DNA from: Cohnella zeiphila
GTDB taxonomy: Bacteria; Bacillota; Bacilli; Paenibacillales; Paenibacillaceae
Assembly: GCF_014212055.1 (NCBI RefSeq)
Contig: NZ_JACJVO010000026.1
Coordinates: 1 to 64,000, forward strand
DNA: 64,000 nucleotides
Direction: 5' to 3'
Position numbers and translations under genes: made by a program. Of the stretch, positions 56,146 to 64,000 are shown in pieces; positions within the stretch are counted from its first letter, which is position 1; each line of letters opens with the position of its first letter. The notes below the pieces were generated by a model, which was given only the letters and a program-made list of their open reading frames with translations, was not told the origin of the DNA and ran no database searches.

Positions 56146-57300
56146 CTAGACCGCCGAAGGCTTGACGGGCCCGATCACGTAGACCGTATACCCGCGTTTT
56201 TTGCCGAATTTGTAGGCGTACTTCTCGCTTTCGAAATAAACGTCGATCTTCTTCCCCTTGATCGCGCTGCCGGTATCTTCGGCACGGCGGAAGCCGATAC
56301 CTTCGATGTAGACCCACCAACCGATCGGAATCACATCGGGATCGACAGAGATTGTCCGTCCTTCCGACACTTCGGTACCCGACGCGGTGACGCCGTAGCC
56401 CGGATCGCCGACGTCTTTCCCCGTCGAGGCGGGACCTGCAGTATAGGCCGTCAAAGTGACGTTGCTGATCACGTTCTTAACTTTGATCGTCCGCCCGTTC
56501 AGCTTTAGCGTCTTGGCGGCAGAAGAGGTCACGGGCTTATAGCTCAAAGCGACGACCGCCGGCTTTTTCTTGGTGCCGACCGCGACGACCTTCTGAACGG
56601 CCGGCTGCGCGACCGTCTTGGAGATCATCTTGTCGCTGACCAGCTTGCCGTCTTCATACACCTTCTCGAACTGCTTCACGACCGTTCCTTGCTTGCCGGT
56701 CTGCACGACCTTCTTGCTGCCTTCCTGCAAGGTGCCGTCCTTCTTCTCGACGACGGCAAACTGGACGGGATACTTGGCCTCCAGCACTCTCTTCGTTACG
56801 CGGATGACCCGTATCTTCATTCCGTCATATACTTTCGTATCCGGGTCCGGAAAAATCCGGTCGTCCGGACCGACGCTTACCCCGAGCGAGGCTAATGCGT
56901 CTTTGACCGTTTCCCCTGTTGTATATTTCGTCTCGGTCTTCCAGTCCGCCAGCAGCGTCACGCTTGCCGCGCGCCGGATTTCGACGGTCGAACCTTCTCC
57001 TAGTTCGGCGTCCAGCGGCTGATCCAGCTTATCGTACGGTCCTAGCGCAATGTTTTGTTCCTTCAGCAAGCTTTGTACATCGGAAGATCGGGTTTGAATC
57101 ACGGTAGACGCACCGCCGTCTACCACGGTTACGCTGTGCGCGCTTGCGCTGCGCATCAGCATGAGAAAAAAGATGGTGAGAGCAAAAGAAAGTATTGCGC
57201 ACAGGAGAATCAAACGCAAATGCTCGTGCTTCCATCGCGTTGCGAAAAGCTTGCCGGTCGGTCGTGGATCATGGGTGTCCCCTAATGGAACAACGCCCAT
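56146..57300 (-). CDS. yabE: Resuscitation-promoting-factor-like wall protein (YabE; DUF348-G5-3D)
   Basis: 384 residues from MGVVPLGDTHDP. One membrane helix (about 28-50) anchors an extracytoplasmic chain: two DUF348 repeats (about 60-170), a G5 domain (about 180-255) and a C-terminal 3D domain (about 285-375) with the aspartates in VDPDVIPIG, AEDTGSAIKG and KIDVYF. 3D domains are found in lytic transglycosylase-like wall enzymes. The start at 57300 follows AAGGAGG by 8 bp. Expression should be controlled by the c-di-AMP riboswitch upstream. Confidence 0.93.
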   Translation of the reverse strand: MGVVPLGDTHDPRPTGKLFATRWKHEHLRLILLCAILSFALTIFFLMLMRSASAHSVTVVDGGASTVIQTRSSDVQSLLKEQNIALGPYDKLDQPLDAELGEGSTVEIRRAASVTLLADWKTETKYTTGETVKDALASLGVSVGPDDRIFPDPDTKVYDGMKIRVIRVTKRVLEAKYPVQFAVVEKKDGTLQEGSKKVVQTGKQGTVVKQFEKVYEDGKLVSDKMISKTVAQPAVQKVVAVGTKKKPAVVALSYKPVTSSAAKTLKLNGRTIKVKNVISNVTLTAYTAGPASTGKDVGDPGYGVTASGTEVSEGRTISVDPDVIPIGWWVYIEGIGFRRAEDTGSAIKGKKIDVYFESEKYAYKFGKKRGYTVYVIGPVKPSAV

Positions 57301-57497
57301 TTTCTCGTCCTCCTTCATAGCCCCGCCGTCGACTGCCTCAAGCATGGCTTGATCTGACGCGACTATCCGTTTGTGATAACGGCGCGGATTCGTGTGGAGC
57401 GGCCTCACACGATTTTCGCCGCCTTGCCCAGTCGTTTTATAGGTTCACTCCGCGGCCGAGATTTCTCTTCCCGCAACGTTACCCCGAAAAAGGGCGC

Positions 57498-57532
57498 AAA
57501 AAAAGCCGACGACAGAGGATCTGTTCGTGGCT
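57498..57532 (-). terminator. Expression-platform terminator of the riboswitch
   Basis: On the minus strand AGCCACGAACAGA-N3-TCTGTCGTCGGCT (few mismatches) followed by TTTTTTT. It lies between the riboswitch aptamer and yabE, so the switch probably works by premature termination. Confidence 0.85.
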
Positions 57533-57587
57533 TCCGCTAAGTAACGAAGATTAGGGAAATGGGCAGCACGAGGTGACCTCTCTCTAA

Positions 57588-57782
57588 CACGCTTACGAGG
57601 TTAGCTGTCGGGTTCGGGCAAGAGAGCCGCCCTAATCGCGCGAGCGTTCGATCGCCGGCTGGCGAAGAACGTACGGAACGACATTCACCCCAAGATTGCT
57701 CACCCGCACGGCTGACGGATCGATTCATCGATTCCGGTCCGAGCGTCGGGTCCCCCGTTCTCCGTTAGGAGATTAAGCGCAC
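57588..57782 (-). ncRNA. Cyclic di-AMP riboswitch (ydaO/yuaA class)
   Basis: Read on the minus strand the aptamer has the conserved blocks of the ydaO class in order: CGCTTAATCTCC, then ACGGAGAACGGGGGACCC, later TTGGGGTGAAT, then TAGGGCGGCTCTCTTGCCCG, AACCCGACAGCTAACCTCG and TAAGCG. These match the B. subtilis ydaO leader nearly base for base. In this class c-di-AMP binding turns expression off; a terminator follows. It fits control of a wall-remodelling protein by the osmotic/wall messenger c-di-AMP. Confidence 0.92.
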
Positions 57783-57819
57783 TGGAAAAGGGATGCCTTA
57801 TTCAAAACTCTTGTTGATG

Positions 57820-57849
57820 ATCATACTCTGTCGCCCCCGAAGGTGTAAA
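57820..57849 (-). promoter_or_regulatory. SigA promoter of the riboswitch-yabE unit
   Basis: TTTACA (57849-57844), 18 bp, TATGAT (57825-57820). It would start transcription about 30 nt before the aptamer. The stretch 57850-57968 holds nothing else recognisable. Confidence 0.6.
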
Positions 57850-57968
57850 GAAGGGTCAAAGAACGAATTACGCCGTTTTTCCGGAAATTTTGGCTCATGT
57901 TCCGAATTTATTGACCCAAAATCACTTTTTACAAACCTAAAAACAATTTTTCTTGCATTGGTAACGTT

Positions 57969-58742
57969 TTATCTTGGTATGCCCAAACAGTCGCGGCTGT
58001 TTTGAATCGTTAATTTACCAATTTCCTCCACGGAAATTCCTTTTATTTCCGCCGCTGCCTCCGCTACCAGACGCACGTAAGCGGACTCGTTTCGCTTTCC
58101 GCGATGGGGGTGAGGAGCCAAATAAGGGGCGTCCGTCTCGATCAAAAGACGGTCATCCGGAACCTTTGCAAGCACTTCTTTGGGAATTCTTGCATTTTTA
58201 AACGTAACCGGTCCTCCGAACGAAATATAGAAGTTCATATCCAGGCATTGACGGGCGGTCTCCCAACTTCCGGAAAAACAGTGCATGATTCCGCCCACTT
58301 CGGAAGCCCCTTCTTCGCGAAGGAAACGAACGACGTCTTCATGGGCTTCGCGGTTGTGAATGACGATCGGCTTTTTGAGTCGCTTGGCCAACCGGATCTG
58401 CTCGCGGAACACCGTGTGCTGAATCTCCTTCGGGGACGTGTCCCAATAGTAATCAAGCCCGATCTCCCCGATGGCCACCACTTTCGGGTGGGCGCACAAC
58501 CGTTCGATCCAAGCCAGATCCTCCTCCAGCTTCATGTCGGCCGCATCCGTCGGATGCCAGCCTACCGCGGCGTAAATAAACGGGTAACGCTCCGCCAGCT
58601 CCATGGTCGTCGGAATGGTCTCGCGATTGAATCCGATGTTGACGATCGCCTCGATTCCGGCCTGTCTCGCCCGCTCTATCATTTCTTCACGATCGTCGTC
58701 GAATTTGGGCGAATCGAGGTGTGCGTGCGTGTCGATCAGCAT
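57969..58742 (-). CDS. tatD: TatD-family metal-dependent DNase
   Basis: 257 residues, metallo-dependent hydrolase barrel. The N-terminal metal pair is in MLIDTHAHLDSPKF, with further ligands in AIGEIGLDYYWDT, PIVIHNREAHEDV, IMHCFSGSWETA and LLIETDAPYLAPHPHRGKRN. TatD proteins have 3'-5' exonuclease activity in DNA repair. It follows the HD gene by 20 bp. Confidence 0.96.
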   Translation of the reverse strand: MLIDTHAHLDSPKFDDDREEMIERARQAGIEAIVNIGFNRETIPTTMELAERYPFIYAAVGWHPTDAADMKLEEDLAWIERLCAHPKVVAIGEIGLDYYWDTSPKEIQHTVFREQIRLAKRLKKPIVIHNREAHEDVVRFLREEGASEVGGIMHCFSGSWETARQCLDMNFYISFGGPVTFKNARIPKEVLAKVPDDRLLIETDAPYLAPHPHRGKRNESAYVRLVAEAAAEIKGISVEEIGKLTIQNSRDCLGIPR

Positions 58743-58762
58743 AGGTCTAACTCCTCTCTTTT

Positions 58763-60052
58763 TTACAACCGGAACCGTTCGCGAATGTCCGGGCTGAGCC
58801 GCGGCGCAACGCGTTGAACTAAATCCTCGGGATAGTATAAGTAATATTTCCCTTGGTGCTTGCCCGCGATGGATCGGATGATGTCCGACACGGTGGAGAT
58901 TTCGACCAGCTCGTCCTTGTCGGTCCAGACGAGAATCGGCGGCTTCTCGGCCGCGTCCGGCGTTCCCGGCTTGTATAGATCGTAAGGGAGATCGACGGGC
59001 GTGTCCATCTCCAGGTGGTATTCGGGATGAAGCCCCGCATCCTTCCATTGGCGGCGAAGCTCTTCAAGCAGCGGCTGCCCGAACTTTTCCACGGTCACGT
59101 ACTTATAGAGACGCCGGTGAAGGAACCGCTCGCACAGGTCGGAGAGCAGCTCATCCTTCTCGTGGACCCATTGCGCGAAAGCCGTCTGCACCGCCGAATC
59201 GTCGAAGCTGAGATAAGCCTCGACCGTCATGGAATCATCGAACAGAAGCCGCAGCTGCGGCAGCAGGAAGCCGAAGCGGTAACCGCTTCGATACAGTTCG
59301 CCGGCTCTTCGGAAAATCTGACGAAGCAGGATGTCCGAGCTGCGCGTCACCGGATGAAAATACACTTGCCAATACATCTGGTACCTGGCCATCAAGTACG
59401 CCTCGACCGCGTGCATTCCGCTCTCCTTCACGACGATGCGGCCTTGGCAAGGTCTAAGGACCCGGAGAATGCGATCCAAATCGAAGGAACCGTAATGCAC
59501 GCCGGTGAAGTAAGCGTCGCGGAGCAAGTAGTCCATCCGGTCTGCGTCCATCTGGCTGGAGACGAGGCTGACGACGATCGGCGGGCTGTACGTTTTGCAG
59601 ATGACGTCTGCGACCTTCCGAGGAAAGTCTTCGCTTACTTCCCGCAGCACGCGATGAATCGAGGTATCCCCCAGAATGATGTCGCAGGTCCATTTCTCAT
59701 GGTCGGTCCGGAACACTTCCTCGATCGCATGGGAGAAAGGACCGTGTCCGACGTCATGCAGCAAGGAGGCGCATAAACTTACCAACTTTTCCTCTTGCGG
59801 CCAATCCCCGTATCGATTACGCTCAAATTGATCGATGATTTTGCGAGTGATCTCATACACCCCAAGCGAATGCGAAAAGCGGCTGTGCTCGGCCCCATGA
59901 AACGTTAAGTACGTGGTGCCGAGCTGCCGAATCCTTCTCAGTCTTTGAAATTCCGGCGTATTGATCAGTTTCCAGATCGTCAAATCCTGGACAAATACGG
60001 AATGGTGCACCGGATCCTTAAATACCTTCTCTTCCTCCAACTGGCGCAACAC
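58763..60052 (-). CDS. HD-domain phosphohydrolase (dGTPase-like, YwfO type)
   Basis: 429 residues. The HD metal-binding set is visible: RFSHSLGVYEITRKI, CASLLHDVGHGPFSHAIEEV with His-Asp, and a later HYGSFDLDRI; these resemble SAMHD1/YwfO-like nucleotide phosphohydrolases. The likely start is GTG 60052 (VLRQLEEEKVFKDPVH), 8 bp after GGGAGG. In B. subtilis metS sits in this place between tatD and abrB; here there is no metS. Confidence 0.88.
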   Translation of the reverse strand: MLRQLEEEKVFKDPVHHSVFVQDLTIWKLINTPEFQRLRRIRQLGTTYLTFHGAEHSRFSHSLGVYEITRKIIDQFERNRYGDWPQEEKLVSLCASLLHDVGHGPFSHAIEEVFRTDHEKWTCDIILGDTSIHRVLREVSEDFPRKVADVICKTYSPPIVVSLVSSQMDADRMDYLLRDAYFTGVHYGSFDLDRILRVLRPCQGRIVVKESGMHAVEAYLMARYQMYWQVYFHPVTRSSDILLRQIFRRAGELYRSGYRFGFLLPQLRLLFDDSMTVEAYLSFDDSAVQTAFAQWVHEKDELLSDLCERFLHRRLYKYVTVEKFGQPLLEELRRQWKDAGLHPEYHLEMDTPVDLPYDLYKPGTPDAAEKPPILVWTDKDELVEISTVSDIIRSIAGKHQGKYYLYYPEDLVQRVAPRLSPDIRERFRL

Positions 60053-60238
60053 GCCGGACACCTCCCAAAGCCTTATCAACTTTCGACACGAAACCAAGAA
60101 TAATGTCGAATAATGTCGATTAGTGTAAATGATTATTTTTTAACCTGCGGCAGCTATTTAAGCTCCCATGTTTATAGACAAGGTCCTTATTACTAAGATA
60201 TTCGGGCGTTTCCGCCAAAATGTAGGCTAAAGACCAGG

Positions 60239-60267
60239 TTGACTTATTTGGGAATGGTTGGTATGAT
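60239..60267 (+). promoter_or_regulatory. SigA promoter of abrB
   Basis: TTGACT (60239-60244), 17 bp, TATGAT (60262-60267). The leader to the ATG is about 97 nt and contains two 0A boxes. Confidence 0.8.
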
Positions 60268-60290
60268 AGATAACGGTAAATCGGGAAATT

Positions 60291-60307
60291 TGTCGAATGA
60301 TGACGAA
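60291..60307 (+). promoter_or_regulatory. Tandem Spo0A boxes in the abrB leader
   Basis: TGTCGAA (60291-60297) and TGACGAA (60301-60307), starts 10 bp apart, both exact to the 0A box TGNCGAA. They lie downstream of the promoter, as at B. subtilis abrB, where Spo0A-P binding blocks transcription. Confidence 0.85.
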
Positions 60308-60371
60308 TAACAGTTCTTTCGCAGATACTGATTTCGTTCTTATTTTAACCTGAAAAGAGGGAGTTTTCCAA

Positions 60372-60626
60372 ATGATGAAATCGACGGGCATCGTTCGCAA
60401 GGTTGATGAGCTGGGACGGGTAGTCATTCCGATCGAACTTCGACGTACGCTGGGCATCGGGGAGAAGGACGCGCTGGAAATTTACGTGGACGGAGAGCGC
60501 ATCATGCTGAAGAAGTATGAGCCGGCTTGCATCTTCTGCGGAAATGCGGAGAGCGTCATTTATTTCAAAGGCAAAATCGTTTGCCGAGATTGTTTGAAGG
60601 ATTTGCCTACACCTGTGACAAATTAA
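60372..60626 (+). CDS. abrB: Transition-state regulator AbrB
   Basis: 84 residues. The N-terminal swapped-hairpin domain MKSTGIVRKVDELGRVVIPI, ELRRTLGIGEKDALEIYVD is characteristic; the C-terminal half has CIFCGNAES and VCRDCLKDL, a CxxC pair arrangement often seen in this family. It represses post-exponential genes such as spoVG. Orientation opposite to its neighbours is also found in B. subtilis. GAGGGAG precedes the ATG. Confidence 0.96.
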   Translation: MMKSTGIVRKVDELGRVVIPIELRRTLGIGEKDALEIYVDGERIMLKKYEPACIFCGNAESVIYFKGKIVCRDCLKDLPTPVTN

Positions 60627-60694
60627 AGAATTGTATGCTATAATAGATTCGGAACCTGATAATTGTTAATTCTAACCTTTTTATATCTCCTGCA

Positions 60695-60727
60695 CCCTCC
60701 CGAATTTGCCTCGGGAGGGGTTTTTTT
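60695..60727 (+). terminator. Terminator of abrB
   Basis: CCCTCCCGA-N7-TCGGGAGGG followed by eight T on the plus strand. The T run touches the rsmI stop codon, so the two convergent genes share this short gap. Confidence 0.9.
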
Positions 60728-61677
60728 CATTGGTTTTCCTCTTGGATCAGCGCCTGATAAATATCGCGGCGGGAGCATCCCCGGTCTCTTGCCGCAAGTC
60801 GCATCGCTTCCTTGCGCCCGTGGCCTTCCCCTTCGTACCGCTCCACGTGATTTGCCACGGATAAATCCGCCCACCAAACCTCCGAAGCCGCACCCAGTCC
60901 CGCTTCCAAGCCTTCTTCGCCGCCGCCTGCCGATTGCGTTCCTTCTATTATAATGCAGCATTCCCCCAAGGGAGGGTGAGCTTCCAGATATGCGCAGACG
61001 GACCGGATCGTGCCGCGAACGACTTCCTCGTGCCGCTTCGTCAGCTCGCGAACGACGGCGACCCGGCGCGAGCCCCACGGCTCGCTTAGCGATTGCAGCG
61101 TTTTGACCAGGCGATGCGGAGCTTCGTACAGGATTAAGGTGCCCGGCTCGGAGCGCAGCTCCTCCGTAAGACGCTTGAGCCCTTTGCGATCGCGCGGCGG
61201 GAAGCCCGCGAACAGGAAACGGTCGGTCGGCAATCCCGATACGATCAGCGCCGACAGCGCCGCGTTCGCTCCGGGAATTGGCACGACCGGGATGCCGTGT
61301 TTGACCGCTTCGGCGACCAGCTCCGCGCCGGGATCGGAGATCGCCGGCAGGCCGGCGTCGCTGATGAGCGCAAGGTTCCGCCCTTCCCCAAGAAGCCGGA
61401 TCAATTCCGGGCCGCTCGCTTCCTTATTATGCTCATGATAGCTGACCAACCGTTTCGAAATTTCAAAGTGGGACAGCAGCTTGCGAGATTGGCGAGTATC
61501 CTCCGCCGCGATGAGATCGACTTCCCGAAGCGTCCGCACCGCCCGGAACGTCATATCCTCCAGATTGCCGATCGGCGTCGCCACCAGATAGAGCGTCCCC
61601 GGCCCCGGCTTCTCCCGGCTCTCGAAGCTTTTCTGCGCGGCCGCATCCTCCGGCCAACCCTCCATGCGTACGGTCAT
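60727..61677 (-). CDS. rsmI: 16S rRNA (cytidine-2'-O)-methyltransferase
   Basis: Methylates the ribose of C1402 in 16S rRNA. 316 residues. Tetrapyrrole methylase fold: GTLYLVATPIGNLEDMTFRA, LIAAEDTRQSRKLLSHF, ALISDAGLPAISDPGAELV, PIPGANAALSALIVSGL. The ATG overlaps the stop of the preceding methyltransferase (ATGA). In B. subtilis a GIY-YIG gene (yazA) lies between these two; it is absent here. Confidence 0.96.
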   Translation of the reverse strand: MTVRMEGWPEDAAAQKSFESREKPGPGTLYLVATPIGNLEDMTFRAVRTLREVDLIAAEDTRQSRKLLSHFEISKRLVSYHEHNKEASGPELIRLLGEGRNLALISDAGLPAISDPGAELVAEAVKHGIPVVPIPGANAALSALIVSGLPTDRFLFAGFPPRDRKGLKRLTEELRSEPGTLILYEAPHRLVKTLQSLSEPWGSRRVAVVRELTKRHEEVVRGTIRSVCAYLEAHPPLGECCIIIEGTQSAGGGEEGLEAGLGAASEVWWADLSVANHVERYEGEGHGRKEAMRLAARDRGCSRRDIYQALIQEENQ

Positions 61678-62516
61678 TCGGCTCCTTCTCCCTCCCGTTC
61701 TTTCTCCCACTCGTTCGCGGCCGGCGCCGAACTGTGCCTCAGCTCGTTCGCGTGGCCGTAAAAGACGTCCTGCAGTTCCTGCGCATACGTCCGCCCTTCG
61801 CGGTAAACGATGAGCGGCGGAAGCAGCCGGATCTCCGGCTTGCCGCCTTTCAACGCTTCGATCAGCACCATATTCGCTTCCGTATCCTGCCTGGAGTGGA
61901 CGAAGCGAAGCCGCTTCGGCTCCAGATTCATGCTCCTCATCGTGACGATTATATCGGCGAGGCGGGACGGCCGGTGAACCATCGACACCCGTCCCCCTTC
62001 CCTTACAAGACGGGCGCAAGCGGCGACGACGTCCTCCAGCGTGCAGCCGATCTCGTGCCGGGCCATCGCCAGATGAGGATTGTTCTTCTTCTCCCCGGAT
62101 TGGACGGGCAGATAGGGCGGATTGACCGTTACCGCGTCGTACGTCCCGTCCACATCCGAACCTCCGTATTCCTTTAAATCCGCCTCGATGATCCGGATCC
62201 GGTCCGCCAGCCCGTTCATCGCGACGCTTCGGCGAGCCATATCGGCAAGCCGCCGCTGAATCTCCACGCCGTCGATCGCCGCTTCCGTACGCGTCGTAAG
62301 CAAGAGCGGCACGACGCCGTTGCCGGTGCACAAGTCAAGCACCCGGCCCCGCGGCGGCAAGCCGGCGAAACGGGCCAGCAGCACCGCGTCCAGCGAGAAG
62401 CTGAACACCTCCGGGCTCTGAACGATCTTTAAGTCGTAGGTCAACAAATCGTCGATTCTCTCGCCCGGACGCAAGCCGTTCCCCGCTTCTCCGGACGAAT
62501 GGATCGAATTTTCCAC
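61674..62516 (-). CDS. tRNA1(Val) (adenine37-N6)-methyltransferase-like (YabB/TrmN6)
   Basis: About 280 residues. Class I SAM methyltransferase: RVLDLCTGNGVVPLLLTTR, acidic GVEIQRR, and the N6-adenine motif VTVNPPYLP. The frame extends to ATG 62540, but GTG 62516 has GAGGTG 8 bp upstream and starts nearer to the conserved region (LRPGERIDDLLTYDLKIVQ). It is translationally coupled to rsmI. Confidence 0.9.
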   Translation of the reverse strand: MENSIHSSGEAGNGLRPGERIDDLLTYDLKIVQSPEVFSFSLDAVLLARFAGLPPRGRVLDLCTGNGVVPLLLTTRTEAAIDGVEIQRRLADMARRSVAMNGLADRIRIIEADLKEYGGSDVDGTYDAVTVNPPYLPVQSGEKKNNPHLAMARHEIGCTLEDVVAACARLVREGGRVSMVHRPSRLADIIVTMRSMNLEPKRLRFVHSRQDTEANMVLIEALKGGKPEIRLLPPLIVYREGRTYAQELQDVFYGHANELRHSSAPAANEWEKEREGEGAE

Positions 62517-62660
62517 GCCGCCAGCACCTCGTTTTCCCATTCATGGGCCTTGCCCCATAGCTTACCCGATTCGCGCTCTCGATTCCAGCGCGGACCGCCT
62601 TCGAACCGTATGCAAAAAGCGCCGGCCCGCTTCCGATGGAAGTCGGTCGGCGCTTATCGA

Positions 62661-63023
62661 TTACTTGCTCAGGAAGGACAGGCAGAACAAGCAGTCTCCT
62701 TCCATCCGCAAATGTCCGTAATAGACGTTGCAAATATGGAATCCTTCATGATAAAGCCGGGCCAAATTATCGTAACCTTCTCCGACGCTCGCGGCCGGAC
62801 CCTCCTTAGGTTCGTTCTTGGCAACGGCCGGTTCTTCCGCCGCCTTCTCCGCAGGGTCGACCGTCTCTCGCTTCAGAACTTTGCGAAGCTGCTGGTTCTC
62901 GATTCGAAGCCGCTGATTCTCCTCGAGCAGCTCCTTGATCATGAGCTTCAGTTCTCCGTAATCGGCATTCAATCGGCTCAGATTCGACTCTAGCTCGTCC
63001 ACGCGAAGGAAAATGTCATTCAT
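62661..63023 (-). CDS. yabA: Replication initiation control protein YabA
   Basis: Binds DnaA and DnaN to limit initiation. 120 residues from [12 protein letters not shown]. An N-terminal coiled coil (about 5-60) for tetramerisation, a variable linker, and a C-terminal zinc site with His, CN and CLFC ([20 protein letters not shown]). GAGGTG lies 10 bp before the ATG. Confidence 0.96.
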   Translation of the reverse strand: MNDIFLRVDELESNLSRLNADYGELKLMIKELLEENQRLRIENQQLRKVLKRETVDPAEKAAEEPAVAKNEPKEGPAASVGEGYDNLARLYHEGFHICNVYYGHLRMEGDCLFCLSFLSK

Positions 63024-63069
63024 CAACCACGTACACCTCAAACCTCAGGTTGTGTCGATACGAATACGG

Positions 63070-63870
63070 TTACTTCACCACGACGTCTTCAAATGACAAT
63101 TCTTTGACCTTGCCGAGCTCGAACAGTTGAACGTGAACCATCCGGCTACCTACGTTGAGCCCGACCACCTTGCCTTCACCGAAAGAGGTGACGACCATCT
63201 TGCCGACGGCAGGCATCTCTTCCCGCGCGCTCTCGTAGTTGTCGTGCTCGTACTTGAGGCAGCACATGAGCCGCCCGCACAAGCCCGAGATCTTGGTCGG
63301 ATTGAGCGACAGGTTCTGATCCTTCGCCATCTTGATCGATACCGGTTCGAAATCCCCGAGCCAGGACGAGCAGCACAGAACCCGGCCGCAAGGGCCGATT
63401 CCGCCCAGCATCTTGGCTTCGTCCCGTACGCCGATCTGCCGCAGTTCGATGCGGGTCCGGAAGACCCCGGCCAAATCCTTGACAAGCTCCCGGAAATCGA
63501 CGCGCCCTTCGGCGGTGAAGTAAAAGATGATCTTGTTCCGGTCGAACGTGTATTCCACGTCCACCAGCTTCATCTTGAGCTGGTGATCCTTGATTTTCTG
63601 CAATCCGATCGCGAAGGCGTTCTTCGCCGCATTCCGATTCTCCTCGACTGCACGGGCATCTGTCTCGCCCGCTATCCGGATTACCTTCTTTAGCGGAAGA
63701 ACCACGTCGGACTCGCCAACCGTCTTCGGACCGATGACGACCGTTCCGTATTCGACGCCGCGCGCCGTCTCGACGATGACATGCTGATCTTTGGAAACCG
63801 GATGCTCGGCGGGGTCGAAATAATAGACTTTGCCCGCTTTTTTAAAGCGGACCCCGACAACATCGTACAA
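63070..63870 (-). CDS. ricT: RicT / YaaT (PSP1 domain protein)
   Basis: Subunit of the RicAFT complex, which holds 4Fe-4S clusters and promotes RNase Y-dependent mRNA maturation, competence, biofilm and sporulation. 266 residues with the PSP1 domain and cysteine motifs CGRVLCCSSWL and LCGRLMCCLKYEH. It starts at TTG, with GGGAGGGG upstream overlapping the holB stop region. Confidence 0.95.
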   Translation of the reverse strand: MYDVVGVRFKKAGKVYYFDPAEHPVSKDQHVIVETARGVEYGTVVIGPKTVGESDVVLPLKKVIRIAGETDARAVEENRNAAKNAFAIGLQKIKDHQLKMKLVDVEYTFDRNKIIFYFTAEGRVDFRELVKDLAGVFRTRIELRQIGVRDEAKMLGGIGPCGRVLCCSSWLGDFEPVSIKMAKDQNLSLNPTKISGLCGRLMCCLKYEHDNYESAREEMPAVGKMVVTSFGEGKVVGLNVGSRMVHVQLFELGKVKELSFEDVVVK

Positions 63871-63872
63871 CG

Positions 63873-64000
63873 CTACCCCTCCCGCGAGTTAACCAGAAAT
63901 TGCTCCAGCGCCAACTGCGGCTGCACGTGGGCTTTGACGCGGCGAACCGCCGTCAGCGCCAATTCCATCGCCCGAACCCAGCCGTCCAAGCTGCGGCTCC
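63873..64000 (-). CDS. holB: DNA polymerase III delta' subunit, C-terminal fragment (cut by window edge)
   Basis: The last 42 codons are present (SRSLDGWVRAMELALTAVRR then VKAHVQPQLALEQFLVNSREG), ending at 63873. A helical ending of this kind, and the place before yaaT, match Bacillus holB (yaaS). The identification rests mainly on gene order. Confidence 0.75.
   Translation of the reverse strand, partial: SRSLDGWVRAMELALTAVRRVKAHVQPQLALEQFLVNSREG

Noticed and set aside
61674-61680. Missing GIY-YIG gene (yazA) hidden between the TrmN6-like gene and rsmI
   Set aside because: The two genes overlap by ATGA, leaving no room; it is simply absent at this place.

Overview
This window looks like a chromosomal segment of an endospore-forming Firmicute of the Paenibacillaceae type (Paenibacillus/Cohnella-like). 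The grounds are high GC, and a long run of genes in nearly the order known from Bacillus subtilis between yaaT and lysS, read here from right to left, so almost everything is on the minus strand. Many genes are sporulation-specific: spoIIE, spoVT, spoVG, sspF, yabG, yabP, yabQ, fin and a SpoVB-like flippase.

Layout from left to right. 1-213: leader and candidate promoter of an rRNA operon lying beyond the left edge. 214-9655: lysS, greA, a dusB/folate operon (pabB-pabA-pabC-folP-folB-folK-dusB) and cysK. 9802-16099: a SurA-type lipoprotein, hslO, coaX and the NAD cluster nadA-nadB-nadC. 16442-22263: ftsH, hpt, tilS, yabT and yabS. 22342-26962: an accessory island with an ECF41-type sigma factor, its probable target AhpD-like gene, an SDR, a repeat-rich non-coding stretch, a YafY/WYL regulator and a cupin. 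27061-36005: spoIIE, yabR, divIC, yabQ, yabP, rqcP, HU, mazG and spoVB-like. 36338-42770: spoVT, prsA, mfd, fin and pth. 42908-46377: a second accessory block, with one small plus-strand gene and a two-component system followed by two unknown membrane proteins. 46676-57300: rplY, prs, glmU, spoVG, ridA, purR, ispE, sspF, veg, yabG, rsmA, rnmV and rpfB. 57498-57849: a c-di-AMP riboswitch with terminator and promoter. 57969-64000: tatD, an HD phosphohydrolase, abrB (plus strand), rsmI, trmN6-like, yabA, ricT and the end of holB.

The sporulation cascade can be read from promoter sequences: two tandem 0A boxes at abrB, a Spo0A-type promoter with 21-bp spacing at spoIIE, a sigma-H promoter at spoVG, a probable sigma-F promoter at fin, sigma-G promoters at spoVT and sspF, and a sigma-K promoter at yabG. 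The rest is core metabolism (folate, NAD, CoA, PRPP, UDP-GlcNAc, isoprenoid), RNA modification and protein quality control.

The most notable non-core items are the complete ECF41 module with a matching TGTCACA-N16-TGTC promoter, the c-di-AMP riboswitch in front of rpfB, the two-component operon with helically phased TCTAAA repeats, and the cluster of CCTGCA palindromes and tandem repeats upstream of the YafY regulator. I found no CRISPR array, prophage, insertion sequence or tRNA gene.
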